This document shows, piece after piece, positions 35,078-46,972 of a stretch of DNA of 64,000 bases. Origin of the DNA: Corynebacterium resistens DSM 45100 (GTDB lineage Bacteria; Actinomycetota; Actinomycetes; Mycobacteriales; Mycobacteriaceae); contig NC_015673.1 in NCBI RefSeq assembly GCF_000177535.2, positions 1,674,001 to 1,738,000 of the forward strand, read 5' to 3'. Numbering within the stretch: the stretch's first letter is position 1; each line of letters begins with the position of its first letter. The translations under genes were made by a program, and so were the position numbers. A model generated the notes under the pieces. The model saw nothing but the letters and a program-made list of their open reading frames with translations. It made no database searches and was not told the origin of the DNA.

Positions 35078-35782
35078 TTAGAACAAACGCAATTCTGAAC
35101 TATCTGTTCCACGCATCGCGTCATAGTCCAAGGTCACGCAGCGAATACCGCGGTCTTCTGCCAAGGTGCGCGCCTGGGGCTTGATCTCTTGGGCTGCGAA
35201 TACTCCCGTCACTGGTGCTAGCAGCTCGTCGCGGTTCAATAGCTCGATATAGCGAGTCAGCTGCTCTACCCCGTCAATACCTCCACGGCGTTTAATTTCA
35301 ACAGCCACTGTGGTGCCATTCGCATCGCGGGAAAGGATATCCACTGGGCCAATGGGTGTAGGGTACTCGCGCCTGATGAGGGTGAATCCCTCGCCGAGGA
35401 CTTCAATCTGATCCGCCAGCAGCTCCTGCAAGTGAGCTTCCACGCCATCTTTAACCAAGCCTGGGTCCTCCCCAAGGTCGTGATCATGATCGGCATAGAT
35501 CTCATAAACCCTAATGCGTAGCTGCTCCCCCTTCGGGTTGGTCACTACCCAAAGTTGCTGAACGCTCTCATCTTCAAGCTCGGGGGCCAATTCGCCTGCC
35601 TCCTCATAGCTTGTCAGGGTGCACGGGGGCGTCATCCAATTGAGAGGTTTATAGGCGCGGTCGTCAGCGTGAATGGAGACAGAATCGTCGCGCTTGATCA
35701 TGATTAGGCGCGTGGCTTCAGGAAGGTGTGCCTCCAAGCGGCCAACGTAATCCACACTGCAGCGGGCAATGACTAGTCGCAT
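35078..35782 (-). CDS. nucS: Mismatch-specific endonuclease NucS/EndoMS
   Basis: NucS cuts both strands at mismatches and replaces MutS/MutL in most actinobacteria. The 234-residue protein has the N-terminal dimerisation/DNA-binding domain ([30 protein letters not shown]) and a C-terminal PD-(D/E)XK nuclease with GPVDILSRD (metal-binding Asp), [20 protein letters not shown] (Glu-X-Lys and the QXXXY motif). It ends SSELRLF; the C-terminal tail of NucS is the beta-clamp interaction site in studied members. The ATG at 35782 is 8 bases after TAGCGT (leaderless). The gene follows the DUF2550 gene, downstream of the atp operon, as in other corynebacteria. Confidence 0.95.
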   Translation of the reverse strand: MRLVIARCSVDYVGRLEAHLPEATRLIMIKRDDSVSIHADDRAYKPLNWMTPPCTLTSYEEAGELAPELEDESVQQLWVVTNPKGEQLRIRVYEIYADHDHDLGEDPGLVKDGVEAHLQELLADQIEVLGEGFTLIRREYPTPIGPVDILSRDANGTTVAVEIKRRGGIDGVEQLTRYIELLNRDELLAPVTGVFAAQEIKPQARTLAEDRGIRCVTLDYDAMRGTDSSELRLF

Positions 35783-35790
35783 GGGATTCA

Positions 35791-35796
35791 ACGCTA
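35791..35796 (-). promoter_or_regulatory. -10 box of nucS (leaderless)
   Basis: TAGCGT on the minus strand ends 8 bases before the ATG at 35782. Confidence 0.45.
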
Positions 35797-35822
35797 GCAG
35801 ACCGGCTCTAGCGCGCTACCGG

Positions 35823-36269
35823 TTACATGGGGTGCGGATTATTGAAGGCACTATTGCGATCTCGGCGAGCTGATGGCGCAGATTCGAGCCACGACACCAT
35901 CGCCGTATCACCCTGACTATCAAGGGCGACTTCCCAGCGTTCCTTCTGCCGGTGACACAGCTCGATGACGTGCATGTTGGGCTCCATGAAGGCACGTTCT
36001 TTTTCTGTTATTTCTCGACGCCCAACAATCTCCGTCGCAAGGCGAGTCAGCACGAGGTTGGAGTCTGGCTTAATGGAGCGCAGCTTATAAAACTTGACTG
36101 AGACCCCACTAAAAACCAAAACCCCGTGGCGCCAGTGCCTGCCGTCTTCATTGGGCAAACGTCTGACAACCACGGGGTACCCCTTGCTGCGGAGGGTAAA
36201 GAAGCGCCACATACATGCGGCTGAGACAGCTAGCACAATTAAAACTAAGAGCCACCCAAGCACCTGCAT
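35823..36269 (-). CDS. DUF2550 membrane-anchored protein
   Basis: A 148-residue protein with one N-terminal transmembrane helix (VLGWLLVLIVLAVSAACMW) and a basic cytoplasmic domain containing the DUF2550 pattern GRHWRHGVLVFSGVSVKFYKLRSIKPDSNLVL and AFMEPNMHVIEL. The family is restricted to actinobacteria and regularly follows the ATP synthase operon; its function is unknown. Here it is separated from atpC by the operon terminator, so it starts a new unit. AGGAAGG lies about 14 bases before the ATG at 36269, further than usual, so the start is not certain. Confidence 0.85.
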   Translation of the reverse strand: MQVLGWLLVLIVLAVSAACMWRFFTLRSKGYPVVVRRLPNEDGRHWRHGVLVFSGVSVKFYKLRSIKPDSNLVLTRLATEIVGRREITEKERAFMEPNMHVIELCHRQKERWEVALDSQGDTAMVSWLESAPSARRDRNSAFNNPHPM

Positions 36270-36357
36270 ATTGACCGAGACGCCTTCCTAAGACCACGCT
36301 GCCATCAGGATTGTTTTTCCAGCATACCCGCCTGAGTGGAAAAAGACGGAATACAAG

Positions 36358-36386
36358 AAATGCCCCCACCTTCGGTGGGGGCATTT
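36358..36386 (-). terminator. Transcription terminator of the atp operon
   Basis: A perfect 13-bp inverted repeat, AAATGCCCCCACC, TTC loop, GGTGGGGGCATTT, lying 31 bp after the atpC stop. In minus-strand RNA the stem ends in a U-containing stretch (UUUCUUGU). It is the strongest hairpin in the window and separates the operon from the DUF2550 gene. Confidence 0.85.
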
Positions 36387-36417
36387 GAGGGGAAGTCGTC
36401 TCTACAAAGCGTAGTTT

Positions 36418-36792
36418 CTACTTCTCCTGAAGACGCTTTACAGCGCGCAACTCAGACTCGGCAATTGCCTTTTCGTGCTCGTTTTCCGCGCGGGAAACGC
36501 GAGCCTCGGCATCTGCAACATCGACATCGTGTGCCCACGTCGCAGAATCAGCCAAAATAGTGATCTTCTGTGGGGATACAGAGAGGAATCCTCCCTGCAC
36601 CGCAGCCACGAGCTTTTCACCATCATTTGTCCGGATGATCACCACGCCGTTCTCGACCAGCTGGCCGAGAAGTGGCTCGTGACCTGGGAGCACGCCGATC
36701 TCGCCTTCAGTGGTCTGCGCGGTGATCGAGGTTGCGGTACCAGTCCACAACGCACGCTCCACGGAGACCAGTTGTGCGGCAATCTCAGCCAT
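36418..36792 (-). CDS. atpC: ATP synthase F1, epsilon subunit
   Basis: Epsilon is part of the central stalk and regulates ATP hydrolysis. The 124-residue protein has the beta-sandwich ([48 protein letters not shown]...), with the family motif [13 protein letters not shown], and a short C-terminal helical pair ([26 protein letters not shown]). It is the last gene of the operon, 12 bp after atpD. Confidence 0.95.
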   Translation of the reverse strand: MAEIAAQLVSVERALWTGTATSITAQTTEGEIGVLPGHEPLLGQLVENGVVIIRTNDGEKLVAAVQGGFLSVSPQKITILADSATWAHDVDVADAEARVSRAENEHEKAIAESELRAVKRLQEK

Positions 36793-36804
36793 GGGGTGTC
36801 TCCC

Positions 36805-39236
<2,432 letters not shown>

Positions 39237-39297
39237 CGCTATCGCCTCCCTTCTTGTCCGTTAATGGTCATTGTGCTTTTCACTTACCTTCCGCGGC

Positions 39298-40938
39298 CTA
39301 CTTAGCGGCTTTGCGGGAAACGGTGATCTGCGACTTAGAGACCTCGTGGTCGTCCAAAGCGCGTGCTTCAGGCTCACGGATGACTGGAGTGCCATCGGTG
39401 GTCTGGAAGGTGCGCTTGAAGTCATTCACGCGAGAGCGCAGGGTCTCCTTGGACGAGTCATCGAACGGAGCACCGCCCTGGATCTGGTCGTACACAGAGC
39501 CAGCCTCTGCGTGGAGGAACTCGGTCAGCTCGGCTTCGAAGCGACGAACATCCTCAACTGGGACATCGTCGAACTCGCCTTCACCGGCCAGGTAGATGGA
39601 AACCATCTGATCCTCAACGGACTGTGGCTTGGTTTCGGTCTGCTTCAGCAGCTCGACGAGGCGCTTACCACGCTCCAGCTGTGCCTTGGAAGCAGGGTCC
39701 AAGTCAGACGCGAAGGCAGCGAATGCCTCCAGGTCACGGTAGGCAGCTAGGTCCAGACGCAGGGAACCAGAAACCTTCTTCATACCCTTGGTCTGTGCAG
39801 CACCACCCACACGGGAAACGGAAACACCAACGTTAATAGCTGGTCGGACACCCTGGTTGAACAGGTCGGACTCCAGGAATACCTGACCGTCGGTAATGGA
39901 AATAACGTTGGTCGGGATGAAGGCAGAAACGTCGTTTGCCTTCGTCTCAATGATCGGCAGTGCGGTCAAGGAACCGCCGCCCAGATCGTCGTGCAGCTTC
40001 GCAGCGCGCTCCAGCAGGCGGGAGTGCAGGTAGAAGACGTCACCTGGGTATGCCTCGCGGCCCGGTGGGCGGCGCAGCAGCAGGGAAATCGCGCGGTAAG
40101 CTTCCGCCTGCTTGGTCAGATCATCGTAGATAACCAGAACGTGCTTGCCCTGGTACATCCAGTGCTGCCCCAATGCCGCGCCGGCGAATGGAGCCAGCCA
40201 CTTGAAGCCTGCGGAATCGGATGCTGGGGCAGCCACGATCGTGGTGTACTCCAGAGCACCGTTATCCTCCAGGGTCTTACGAATGGAGGCGATAGTTGAG
40301 CCCTTCTGACCGATGGCGACGTAGATGCAGCGTACCTGCTTCTTTGGATCACCGGATGCCCAGTTTTCACGCTGGTTCAGAATGGTATCGATGCAGACCG
40401 AGGTCTTGCCGGTCTTACGGTCACCAATGATCAGCTGACGCTGACCACGGCCAATTGGGGTCATTGCGTCGATAGCCTTAATGCCGGTCTGCATTGGCTC
40501 TTCGACTGGCTGGCGCATCAGAACGGATGGGGCCTGCAGCTCGAGAACGCGCTCCTCGTCTGCCTCAATGTTGCCCAAGCCGTCGATGGCCTGACCCAGT
40601 GGGTTGATAACGCGGCCGAGGAACTTCTCCCCAACCGGAATGGAAAGGACCTCGCCGGTCCGCTTGACCTCGTCGCCCTCCTTGAGGGACTCGTAGTTGC
40701 CCAAAACCACAACGCCGACGCTGTCGGTATCGAGGTTCTGTGCGACGCCAATAACGCCGCCTGGGAACTCGAGCAGCTCGTTGGCCATCACAGAAGGCAT
40801 GCCAGTGACCTGGGCAATACCATCTGCTGCCGTTGTGACCACGCCGACCTCCTCACGGGAGGCCTCCGGGGAGTAGCTCGAGGTGTAGTTCGCAATCGCG
40901 CTACGGATCTCGTCGGAGGAGATCGTCAGCTCCGCCAT
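39298..40938 (-). CDS. atpA: ATP synthase F1, alpha subunit
   Basis: Alpha forms the non-catalytic nucleotide sites and part of the catalytic interface. The 546-residue protein starts [17 protein letters not shown], has [10 protein letters not shown], the P-loop [15 protein letters not shown], and the segment [19 protein letters not shown] containing the alpha-arginine region. A C-terminal extension of about 35 residues (after [16 protein letters not shown]) exceeds the E. coli length and is of the type seen in mycobacteria, where it restrains ATP hydrolysis. The ATG at 40938 has AGGAAGA upstream; 39 earlier open codons, which overlap the atpH region, are rejected. Confidence 0.98.
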   Translation of the reverse strand: MAELTISSDEIRSAIANYTSSYSPEASREEVGVVTTAADGIAQVTGMPSVMANELLEFPGGVIGVAQNLDTDSVGVVVLGNYESLKEGDEVKRTGEVLSIPVGEKFLGRVINPLGQAIDGLGNIEADEERVLELQAPSVLMRQPVEEPMQTGIKAIDAMTPIGRGQRQLIIGDRKTGKTSVCIDTILNQRENWASGDPKKQVRCIYVAIGQKGSTIASIRKTLEDNGALEYTTIVAAPASDSAGFKWLAPFAGAALGQHWMYQGKHVLVIYDDLTKQAEAYRAISLLLRRPPGREAYPGDVFYLHSRLLERAAKLHDDLGGGSLTALPIIETKANDVSAFIPTNVISITDGQVFLESDLFNQGVRPAINVGVSVSRVGGAAQTKGMKKVSGSLRLDLAAYRDLEAFAAFASDLDPASKAQLERGKRLVELLKQTETKPQSVEDQMVSIYLAGEGEFDDVPVEDVRRFEAELTEFLHAEAGSVYDQIQGGAPFDDSSKETLRSRVNDFKRTFQTTDGTPVIREPEARALDDHEVSKSQITVSRKAAK

Positions 40939-40993
40939 GTTCTTCCTGCTCTCGGTTTCGTCTTCCAGCATGCTTACTTTTGGTCTGGTCTGC

Positions 40994-41812
40994 CTAGGCG
41001 AGAGAACGACGGAGGCGCTGCAGCTTACCTGCGGTACTTCCATCGATGACTTCATCGCCTACGCGGATCACAGCACCACCGAGGAGGCTGGAATCAACCT
41101 CGGAATGTACTGCAATCTTGCGACCGTAAATCGTTTCGAGCTTCTGCTCCAGAAGGGTCTGCTGCTGCTCACTCAACTTGGCTGCGCTGCGGACTCGAGC
41201 GACCTCACGCCCGGTGAGTCCAGCAACCTCATTGCACAGCGTATCGAGCTCTTCCACAGGGCGCTGCTGCAAACGACCAACCGCCTGCAATGCCAGTGCC
41301 TCGGTAGTGGAAGTGACCTTGCCGTAAAGAACCTTGGCTAGCAGATCACGGCGAGCATCTACAGATGCAGCGCGATCGGCAAGCAGCAATTCAAGTTGCG
41401 GCTCGTTTTCCACGATACGTGCGAGTTGGAACAGTTCGTCCTCCACGCGTGCCAACTGACCTTGTGCTTCTGCAGAACGCAACAGGGCGCGACGCCCCAG
41501 TTGTACAAGTCCTGCACGGAAATCACGGGTGTTAGACCACGTCTGGGACACAGCAGCGCTTACGAGCTCCTCAGTGGAGGTCGATACCTTGCCAGATAGC
41601 AAGTCCTTGACCAGGGCAACCCGCTTCTCGGCCGGCTGAGCGGAATCAATGAGCGCAATACGTAGGCTGCGCTCGGTATCAAGCATGTCGACCAAGTCGA
41701 ATAGCTCGCTACCGGTGTTGGCTCCGGTGCCGACCGTTTCAGCGGACTCGTTTAGTCCCTTATCCAAGGCTTCAAGGAGTCGCTCTAGTGCCTCTCGGCT
41801 CGCTGCGTGCAT
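40994..41812 (-). CDS. atpH: ATP synthase F1, delta subunit
   Basis: Delta links the F1 head to the peripheral stalk. The 272-residue protein has an N-terminal ~90-residue extension ([22 protein letters not shown]...) before the usual helical domain and the C-terminal region [60 protein letters not shown], so it is longer than the ~180 residues of most bacteria. It is not fused to a b-type subunit, unlike the mycobacterial protein. The ATG at 41812 has AAGGAAG at a good distance; a GTG nine bases further out overlaps the atpF stop. Confidence 0.96.
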   Translation of the reverse strand: MHAASREALERLLEALDKGLNESAETVGTGANTGSELFDLVDMLDTERSLRIALIDSAQPAEKRVALVKDLLSGKVSTSTEELVSAAVSQTWSNTRDFRAGLVQLGRRALLRSAEAQGQLARVEDELFQLARIVENEPQLELLLADRAASVDARRDLLAKVLYGKVTSTTEALALQAVGRLQQRPVEELDTLCNEVAGLTGREVARVRSAAKLSEQQQTLLEQKLETIYGRKIAVHSEVDSSLLGGAVIRVGDEVIDGSTAGKLQRLRRSLA

Positions 41813-41817
41813 ACCGA

Positions 41818-42378
41818 TCACTTCCTTGAGGTGCCGACGCTGTCGAGGTCAGCGAGGAAGTTATCGATGGTGCCCGAGCGCTTCACATCGTCAGACAGCT
41901 GCTCGCCCAGAAGGCGCTCAGCTAGGGAAATGGAGTTCTCTCCCATTTCCTTACGCAGGTCAGAAACAACAGCGGAACGCTGAGCTTCGAGCTGCTTGTT
42001 GCCGGACTCCACGATGCGTGCGGATTCTTCCGTAGCCTGAGCCTTCATATCCGCGATGATCTTCTGGCCCTGGTTGCGGGCATCGTCACGAATCTGTGCA
42101 GCTTCGGTACGGGCCTCAGCGAGCTGAGCGTTGTACTTCTCAAGCGCAGCCTGAGCTTCAGCCTGAGCAGCCTCTGCACGCTGCATGCCGCCTTCAATCT
42201 GGTCCTCGCGCTGATTCAGCACTTCTTGGAACTTCGGAAGTACGAACTTCCAGAAGACCAACAGGATGATCACGAATGGAATGAGGGACCAGACGACGTC
42301 GTACAGCGGAGGAAGCAACGGGTTAACCGGCTTCTCCAGTGGCAGCTGCTCTGCTGCCAGCAAAAAGGTGTTCGTCAT
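41818..42378 (-). CDS. atpF: ATP synthase Fo, b subunit
   Basis: The b subunit is the peripheral stalk. The 186-residue protein has an N-terminal periplasmic stretch, one transmembrane helix ([27 protein letters not shown]) and a long Ala/Glu/Gln-rich coiled coil ([30 protein letters not shown]...) that ends at the delta-binding tail. It follows atpE by 59 bp and stops 5 bp before the start of atpH. Confidence 0.97.
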   Translation of the reverse strand: MTNTFLLAAEQLPLEKPVNPLLPPLYDVVWSLIPFVIILLVFWKFVLPKFQEVLNQREDQIEGGMQRAEAAQAEAQAALEKYNAQLAEARTEAAQIRDDARNQGQKIIADMKAQATEESARIVESGNKQLEAQRSAVVSDLRKEMGENSISLAERLLGEQLSDDVKRSGTIDNFLADLDSVGTSRK

Positions 42379-42437
42379 AGTCTCCAGCTTTCGCTTTGGT
42401 GCGGGTTTTTACTGTGAATGTGTAAAAGGGGCCGCGA

Positions 42438-42722
<285 letters not shown>

Positions 42723-42784
42723 TTATGTCCGATTTGAAGTTGTGGCCGAATTTTAATGTTGATTGTTTTGCAGGTACCCGGAGG

Positions 42785-43585
42785 CTAGTGCTCATCTGCG
42801 TGCAGAGACAACTCGATGTACACGGCGGTCAGCAGGGCAAAGATGTATGCCTGCAGGAAGATCACCATGATTTCGAAGAATGAGAATGCAACACCGAATA
42901 GCAGCGTGCCGCCAGCCAGCAGAGACCAGCCATTCAGCTGCCAGAAGAAGAAGTTCGTGGCGCTAAACAGCATGACAAGAATGAGGTGTCCAGCCAGCAT
43001 GTTGGCCATCAGACGGATGGTCAACGTCAGTGGGCGAAGGACGAAGGTGGAGACGAACTCAATGGGCACCACGATCAAGTGCAACAAAGGTGGTAGCCCT
43101 GGAATCACGAGCGAAGACTTCACGAACTTGCCGAAACCGTAGCGCTTCACACCCGCGTAGATGAACACAACGTACGCGACGAGGGCCAGCACCAGAGGCA
43201 GACCGATACGCGCGGATGGCGAAATGTTCAAGAACGGGATGATCGTCGGAAGGTTGACGGCGAGAACGGTGAAGAAGATCGCTGCGATGATTGGAAGGAA
43301 TCGACGTCCTTCCTTCTTCCCCAGAATGTCCTCCGCAATATGGATCCTCACGAAGTCGAGCGCGAGCTCAGCAAAGTTCTGAACTCCGCGTGGGATCAGC
43401 TTCGGCTTGCGCATCGCAAAGAAGAAGAACGCTGAAATCAGCAGAATCATCAGGATGCGAATAATCATTAGACGGTCGAGCGTGAAAGCTCCACCGGCGA
43501 AATCTTCAAGCCAAAGATTTTCTGGATGGCCGTGCCCCGGGAAGAATTCGTGTTCCAACGAAGGGGCGTGGAATTCGCCCTTCAT
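42785..43585 (-). CDS. atpB: ATP synthase Fo, a subunit
   Basis: The a subunit forms the proton half-channels. The 266-residue protein has five to six transmembrane helices, the essential Arg in RPLTLTIRLMANMLAGHLIL, and LQAYIFALLTAVYIELSLHADEH at the C-terminus. Its N-terminus (KGEFHAPSLEHEFFPGHG) matches the corynebacterial pattern, so the ATG at 43585 is chosen over the one 19 codons earlier; no good ribosome binding site is evident for either. It is the first gene of atpBEFHAGDC. The ~400 bp upstream is gene-free, and atpI is cut off from it by an opposite-strand gene. Confidence 0.96.
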   Translation of the reverse strand: MKGEFHAPSLEHEFFPGHGHPENLWLEDFAGGAFTLDRLMIIRILMILLISAFFFFAMRKPKLIPRGVQNFAELALDFVRIHIAEDILGKKEGRRFLPIIAAIFFTVLAVNLPTIIPFLNISPSARIGLPLVLALVAYVVFIYAGVKRYGFGKFVKSSLVIPGLPPLLHLIVVPIEFVSTFVLRPLTLTIRLMANMLAGHLILVMLFSATNFFFWQLNGWSLLAGGTLLFGVAFSFFEIMVIFLQAYIFALLTAVYIELSLHADEH

Positions 43586-43970
43586 TGCCAAGGTTGTTAC
43601 GCTCAGCGTTCTCTCCCGTGATAGGGCCGCGTGAAAATTCATGCGGTGCGATGGAGGCTTGTTTGTTGGTAACCGTCGCTCCCGGGACTCCGTCGCACGT
43701 CCCTTGGAGGTCGGCGGTGCCGTATTTCTGCTACCGGCACAATCCGACCGATAGCATTATGGCCCGTGGAAACATTATCAGTTCCTAGGGACAACGGGCT
43801 AAGTGAAATGCCACCGAGTCCCCCCGCCAGCTGACAGGCAGCTAACAGGATATTGACGGTTTGCTCCCCAAAATCGCCATTTCTCCCCGCTAAAGCCCAT
43901 ATTTCAGCCTCCAACCTCCCCCATCCGGACGATCTTTCCCACCCCCGCCCTACCCCCAATCCTCTGGGCG
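43586..43970. other. Gene-free region upstream of atpB
   Basis: About 385 bp between the diverging atpB and DUF421 genes. Open frames on both strands lack ribosome binding sites and family resemblance. It must contain the atp operon promoter, but I could not find a -35/-10 pair with acceptable spacing; TAATGT and TAATGC near 43770 (minus strand) are candidates without a matching -35. The right end contains the DUF421 -10. Confidence 0.45.
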
Positions 43971-43976
43971 TAGGGT
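43971..43976 (+). promoter_or_regulatory. -10 box of DUF421 gene (leaderless)
   Basis: TAGGGT ends 7 bases before the ATG at 43984; it selects the ATG over an in-frame GTG three codons upstream that overlaps the box. Confidence 0.5.
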
Positions 43977-43983
43977 GACTGAC

Positions 43984-44571
43984 ATGGACATCTACTCGAA
44001 GTTCTTTCCGCCGGACTTCCCTACCCGCGCTGCCTCAGCCTTGGGCATTGAAGCTTGGCGTATACCCATCGTCATCGCATCGGCGATCGGAATTTACGTG
44101 ATCTTCCTCGTCTTGGTGCGTTTATTTGGTGTTCGCATTTTAGGGTCGTTAAGTAGTTTCGACGCCGTCGTGATCATCATGTTCGGCGCTGTCGCTGGTC
44201 GCGTCATCATCGGGCATCCGCCCACTGTGGCCGCTGGCGGCATTGGCCTTGCCACTCTTATGGCAATGGAGGCCGTCTTCGGAGCGGCGCAACACCTCCG
44301 CGGTGTCAGCCGTACCCTTGCGGCACCTCCTGTTGTCGTTTTTGCTCACGGCTCTCCCCTAATGGACGCGCTGCACCGCGAACATATCTCCACACAGAAT
44401 CTCCACTCAGCGATTCGCGCTGCGGGAATTGCTCACCGTCAGCATGTTCAGGCGGTCATCCTCGAACCCACGGGATCGCTATCGGTCATTCCGATTGGGG
44501 AGAAAATAGAACCGGCCCTCCTCGACGGTGTCGAGGGGGCCGAACATTTGCGTGAACCAGCTGAAAACTAG
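43984..44571 (+). CDS. DUF421 (YetF-like) membrane protein
   Basis: A 195-residue protein with three N-terminal transmembrane segments (RIPIVIASAIGIYVIFLVLVRLFG; FDAVVIIMFGAVAGRVIIG; AGGIGLATLMAMEAVFGAAQ) and a cytoplasmic domain. RLFGVRILGSLSSFDAVVIIMFG and, near the end, AVILEPTGSLSVIPIG fit DUF421/YetF, a family of unknown function found also in Bacillus spore and general-stress genes. It runs against the operon direction between atpI and atpB, which are usually neighbours in corynebacteria. Its TAG stop overlaps the atpI stop in the four bases CTAG, so no terminator can separate them. Confidence 0.85.
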   Translation: MDIYSKFFPPDFPTRAASALGIEAWRIPIVIASAIGIYVIFLVLVRLFGVRILGSLSSFDAVVIIMFGAVAGRVIIGHPPTVAAGGIGLATLMAMEAVFGAAQHLRGVSRTLAAPPVVVFAHGSPLMDALHREHISTQNLHSAIRAAGIAHRQHVQAVILEPTGSLSVIPIGEKIEPALLDGVEGAEHLREPAEN

Positions 44572-45014
44572 GCTCCCACGAAGAGTCGCTGTGCGCGGGT
44601 AACCGCGAAAGTCTCCGTAGCGAGGACTGCGATCAGCGTGAGGAGGACGGTGACGCCGAGCGCGGTGGCGTCGTAAAAATCCTGTCCCTTCAACCAGAGC
44701 ATCAGCAGCAACAACACAGCAGCCTTAACCAGCCAACTACCCAGCACCACACCCATGGTCATTGCCGGCGAGGTACGGGAGGTGAAGAGCACACTCATCA
44801 CAGTGGCCAGCATGAAGCCACCACCGATCGCGATGCCAATGAGGGCACCGTAAAGGCCGGGCAGATCGCGCAAAGCTCCCCATAGCGACAATGAAGCAAT
44901 ACCAATTACGGCAAGGGCAATCGTTCCGTTGCGCAAGGCGCGGCGCAGAGGCCATTGCTGGTCATCGACCTGGGAAACATCGTTAAGGTCGGGAAGATCC
45001 TGATTTTCAGTCAC
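44568..45014 (-). CDS. atpI: AtpI-like ATP synthase accessory membrane protein
   Basis: A 148-residue protein with a ~30-residue charged N-terminus and four transmembrane segments (NGTIALAVIGIASLSLWGAL; LYGALIGIAIGGGFMLATVMSVLF; AMTMGVVLGSWLVKAAVLLLLMLWL; ALGVTVLLTLIAVLATETFAV). Position after wecA and before the atp genes, size and topology identify the actinobacterial AtpI-like protein, thought to help c-ring assembly or ion supply. The GTG start at 45014 overlaps the wecA stop by 8 bp and has a TAGTGT -10 eight bases upstream, within wecA. The family is variable, so the call rests partly on synteny. Confidence 0.78.
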   Translation of the reverse strand: MTENQDLPDLNDVSQVDDQQWPLRRALRNGTIALAVIGIASLSLWGALRDLPGLYGALIGIAIGGGFMLATVMSVLFTSRTSPAMTMGVVLGSWLVKAAVLLLLMLWLKGQDFYDATALGVTVLLTLIAVLATETFAVTRAQRLFVGA

Positions 45015-46206
45015 GGCTGATAACACTATCGGAAGGGCCCTGAGCACGCCAAAGAGGAATCACTGTCAGGACCATAACCAAGATAATTCCCACGCCAACG
45101 ATGACGGCCGTCAAACCGGTCGGCAATACAGTGGAGCCCACAGCGGCCACAGCCACTAATCCAACCCAGCTATACAAAACGAGGACGACACGCTTTTGAG
45201 TGTGCCCCAACCGCAGAAGTCTGTGATGGAGATGCTGCTTGTCGGGCGAGAACGGGCTCTTCCCCTGCCCCACGCGCCGCACCACAGCAAGAATGAGGTC
45301 TAGCAACGGGATACTCAGTGCGGCTATCACCACAATCAGTGGTGATAGCAAAGCGAACATGTCCGCAGCACCAAACAAGGCCATATTGATCCGCCCTGAA
45401 GTGGAGACGCACGCTGCAGAAAGCATCAGCCCGATTAGCATCGAGCCACTATCCCCCATGAAGATGCGAGCTGGTGAGAAGTTGTGCGGCAAGAACCCCA
45501 CGCATACCCCAGCCAAAGAGGCCGAAATAATGGCTGGCGGATACGCAGAAACCGCGCCACCTTGGTCGTACAGAATCGTCAGCGAGTAGATAAGAATCGT
45601 GCTGGCCGCGATGAGCCCTAGGCCGGAGGCGAGCCCATCGAGGCCATCAACGAAATTCATCGCATTGATGACGGTGACCGTCAGAACCGCAGTCAAGATA
45701 GTGGACTGGACTTGATCGAGGATAAGCGTGGTCCCGTCCCCCACGGGCAGATAAATCAAGTACCACGATAGCCCCATCAAACTCATGACAACTGCCCCCG
45801 CCAACTGCCCGCCGAGCTTCAGGTACCACTTGATGTCGTATAAGTCATCAAGGATTCCAACAATCACAATGATGAAGGCCGCCGCCACCACGGCAAACAT
45901 GTCTGGAGTCACCGGGGGGAATCCGCGGTTAAGCGCGGGCAGCTGGCTCGCGAAGAACACAGCTAGAACCACACCGGTAAACATCGCAACCCCACCGAGG
46001 CGCGGGGTCGGAACAGTATGCACATCGCGCTCGCGGGGAATCGCCACGCGTCCGAACCGCAGCATGAGTGATCGCACGCAGCCAGTAGCCAGGAAAGTTA
46101 CAGCGGCACCGACCAATAAGACCAAAGCCAGCTCACGCAAAGGCACACCGGCACCGCCGACAGCCGCTTCTGCAGCTAACACATGGGGCTGAGTTGGGAT
46201 CTCCAC
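45007..46206 (-). CDS. wecA: Undecaprenyl-phosphate GlcNAc-1-phosphate transferase (WecA/Rfe type)
   Basis: It transfers GlcNAc 1-phosphate from UDP-GlcNAc to decaprenyl/undecaprenyl phosphate, starting the linker that joins arabinogalactan to peptidoglycan in mycolata. The 399-residue protein has about eleven transmembrane helices and all family motifs: VGILDDLYDIKWYLKL (Asp-Asp), INAMNFVDGLDGLASG, ARIFMGDSGSMLIG and the His-box KQHLHHRLLRLGH. The GTG start at 46206 lies 9 bp after the tsaC stop with AGGT upstream, so the two are co-transcribed. Confidence 0.95.
   Translation of the reverse strand: MEIPTQPHVLAAEAAVGGAGVPLRELALVLLVGAAVTFLATGCVRSLMLRFGRVAIPRERDVHTVPTPRLGGVAMFTGVVLAVFFASQLPALNRGFPPVTPDMFAVVAAAFIIVIVGILDDLYDIKWYLKLGGQLAGAVVMSLMGLSWYLIYLPVGDGTTLILDQVQSTILTAVLTVTVINAMNFVDGLDGLASGLGLIAASTILIYSLTILYDQGGAVSAYPPAIISASLAGVCVGFLPHNFSPARIFMGDSGSMLIGLMLSAACVSTSGRINMALFGAADMFALLSPLIVVIAALSIPLLDLILAVVRRVGQGKSPFSPDKQHLHHRLLRLGHTQKRVVLVLYSWVGLVAVAAVGSTVLPTGLTAVIVGVGIILVMVLTVIPLWRAQGPSDSVISRD
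45023..45028 (-). promoter_or_regulatory. -10 box of atpI inside wecA (leaderless, GTG start)
   Basis: TAGTGT on the minus strand ends 8 bases before the GTG at 45014. It lies within the last codons of wecA, so it could be coincidental. Confidence 0.35.
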
Positions 46207-46215
46207 GGCCGCGAC

Positions 46216-46875
46216 CTAAATCTCGCCCCGCAATTCTGCCGGGCTCATGCCCAGCACCCTACCGATTTGCTCGGCTGTAATTGCCCCTTCCCGCAGAATT
46301 CGCGGGCGCCCCGACGACAGGTCAACGATTGTAGAAGCCACGCCGTGGGTGGCGTTGCCACCGTTGATGTACACGGCTACATCTGCACCTAGCTGATCTT
46401 CGGCCATCTGAACGTTCGTTGCCGGAGGCTGCCCGGAGATATTCGCGCTGGATACCGCCATCGGGCCGGTCTGATTCAGCAGCTCAATAGCAATTGGGTG
46501 TTCTGGCATGCGCAGCATCACAGTGCCGCGGGTATCACCAAGGTTCCAGGGCAGGCTGGGCGCTTGATGCACCACCATGGAAAGCCCTCCGGGCCAAAAC
46601 GCTTCCACCAAAAGGCGCATGTTGTAGGTGTAATCGCGCACTAAACCCTGGATCGTGTCCCAGCTGCCGACCAGCACTGGCACTGGCATGTCGGGGCCGC
46701 GCCCTTTGGCACGTAGGAGCGCTTCCACGGCTTGGTTATCAAAGGCATCGCAACCAATGCCGTAAACCGTATCGGTCGGCAACACCACCAAACGCCCACC
46801 GTCTACGGCGCTAGCAGCGATCTCGATGGCGCGCTCGCGATCGTTCGGGTCGGTAGCATCTACCCTCTGGCTCAT
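46216..46875 (-). CDS. tsaC: L-threonylcarbamoyladenylate synthase (TsaC/Sua5/YrdC)
   Basis: It makes threonylcarbamoyl-AMP from threonine, bicarbonate and ATP for the t6A37 modification of ANN-reading tRNAs. The 219-residue YrdC-domain protein has VVLPTDTVYGIGCDAFD (substrate pocket), LLRAKGRGPDMPVPVLV (Lys-Arg motif) and PMAVSSANISGQPPATN. It lacks the extra Sua5 domain. The ATG at 46875 has GAGG at a suitable distance; ten earlier codons are rejected. It lies between prmC and wecA on the same strand. Confidence 0.95.
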   Translation of the reverse strand: MSQRVDATDPNDRERAIEIAASAVDGGRLVVLPTDTVYGIGCDAFDNQAVEALLRAKGRGPDMPVPVLVGSWDTIQGLVRDYTYNMRLLVEAFWPGGLSMVVHQAPSLPWNLGDTRGTVMLRMPEHPIAIELLNQTGPMAVSSANISGQPPATNVQMAEDQLGADVAVYINGGNATHGVASTIVDLSSGRPRILREGAITAEQIGRVLGMSPAELRGEI

Positions 46876-46972
46876 GGGGTTGGCCTCGTTTCCATATACG
46901 TTCAAAACTCGTCATTCCACGTTAGTACGTAGCTGGTGATACCGCTGCAAGCAGTCACTGGAAGTCAGCGCA

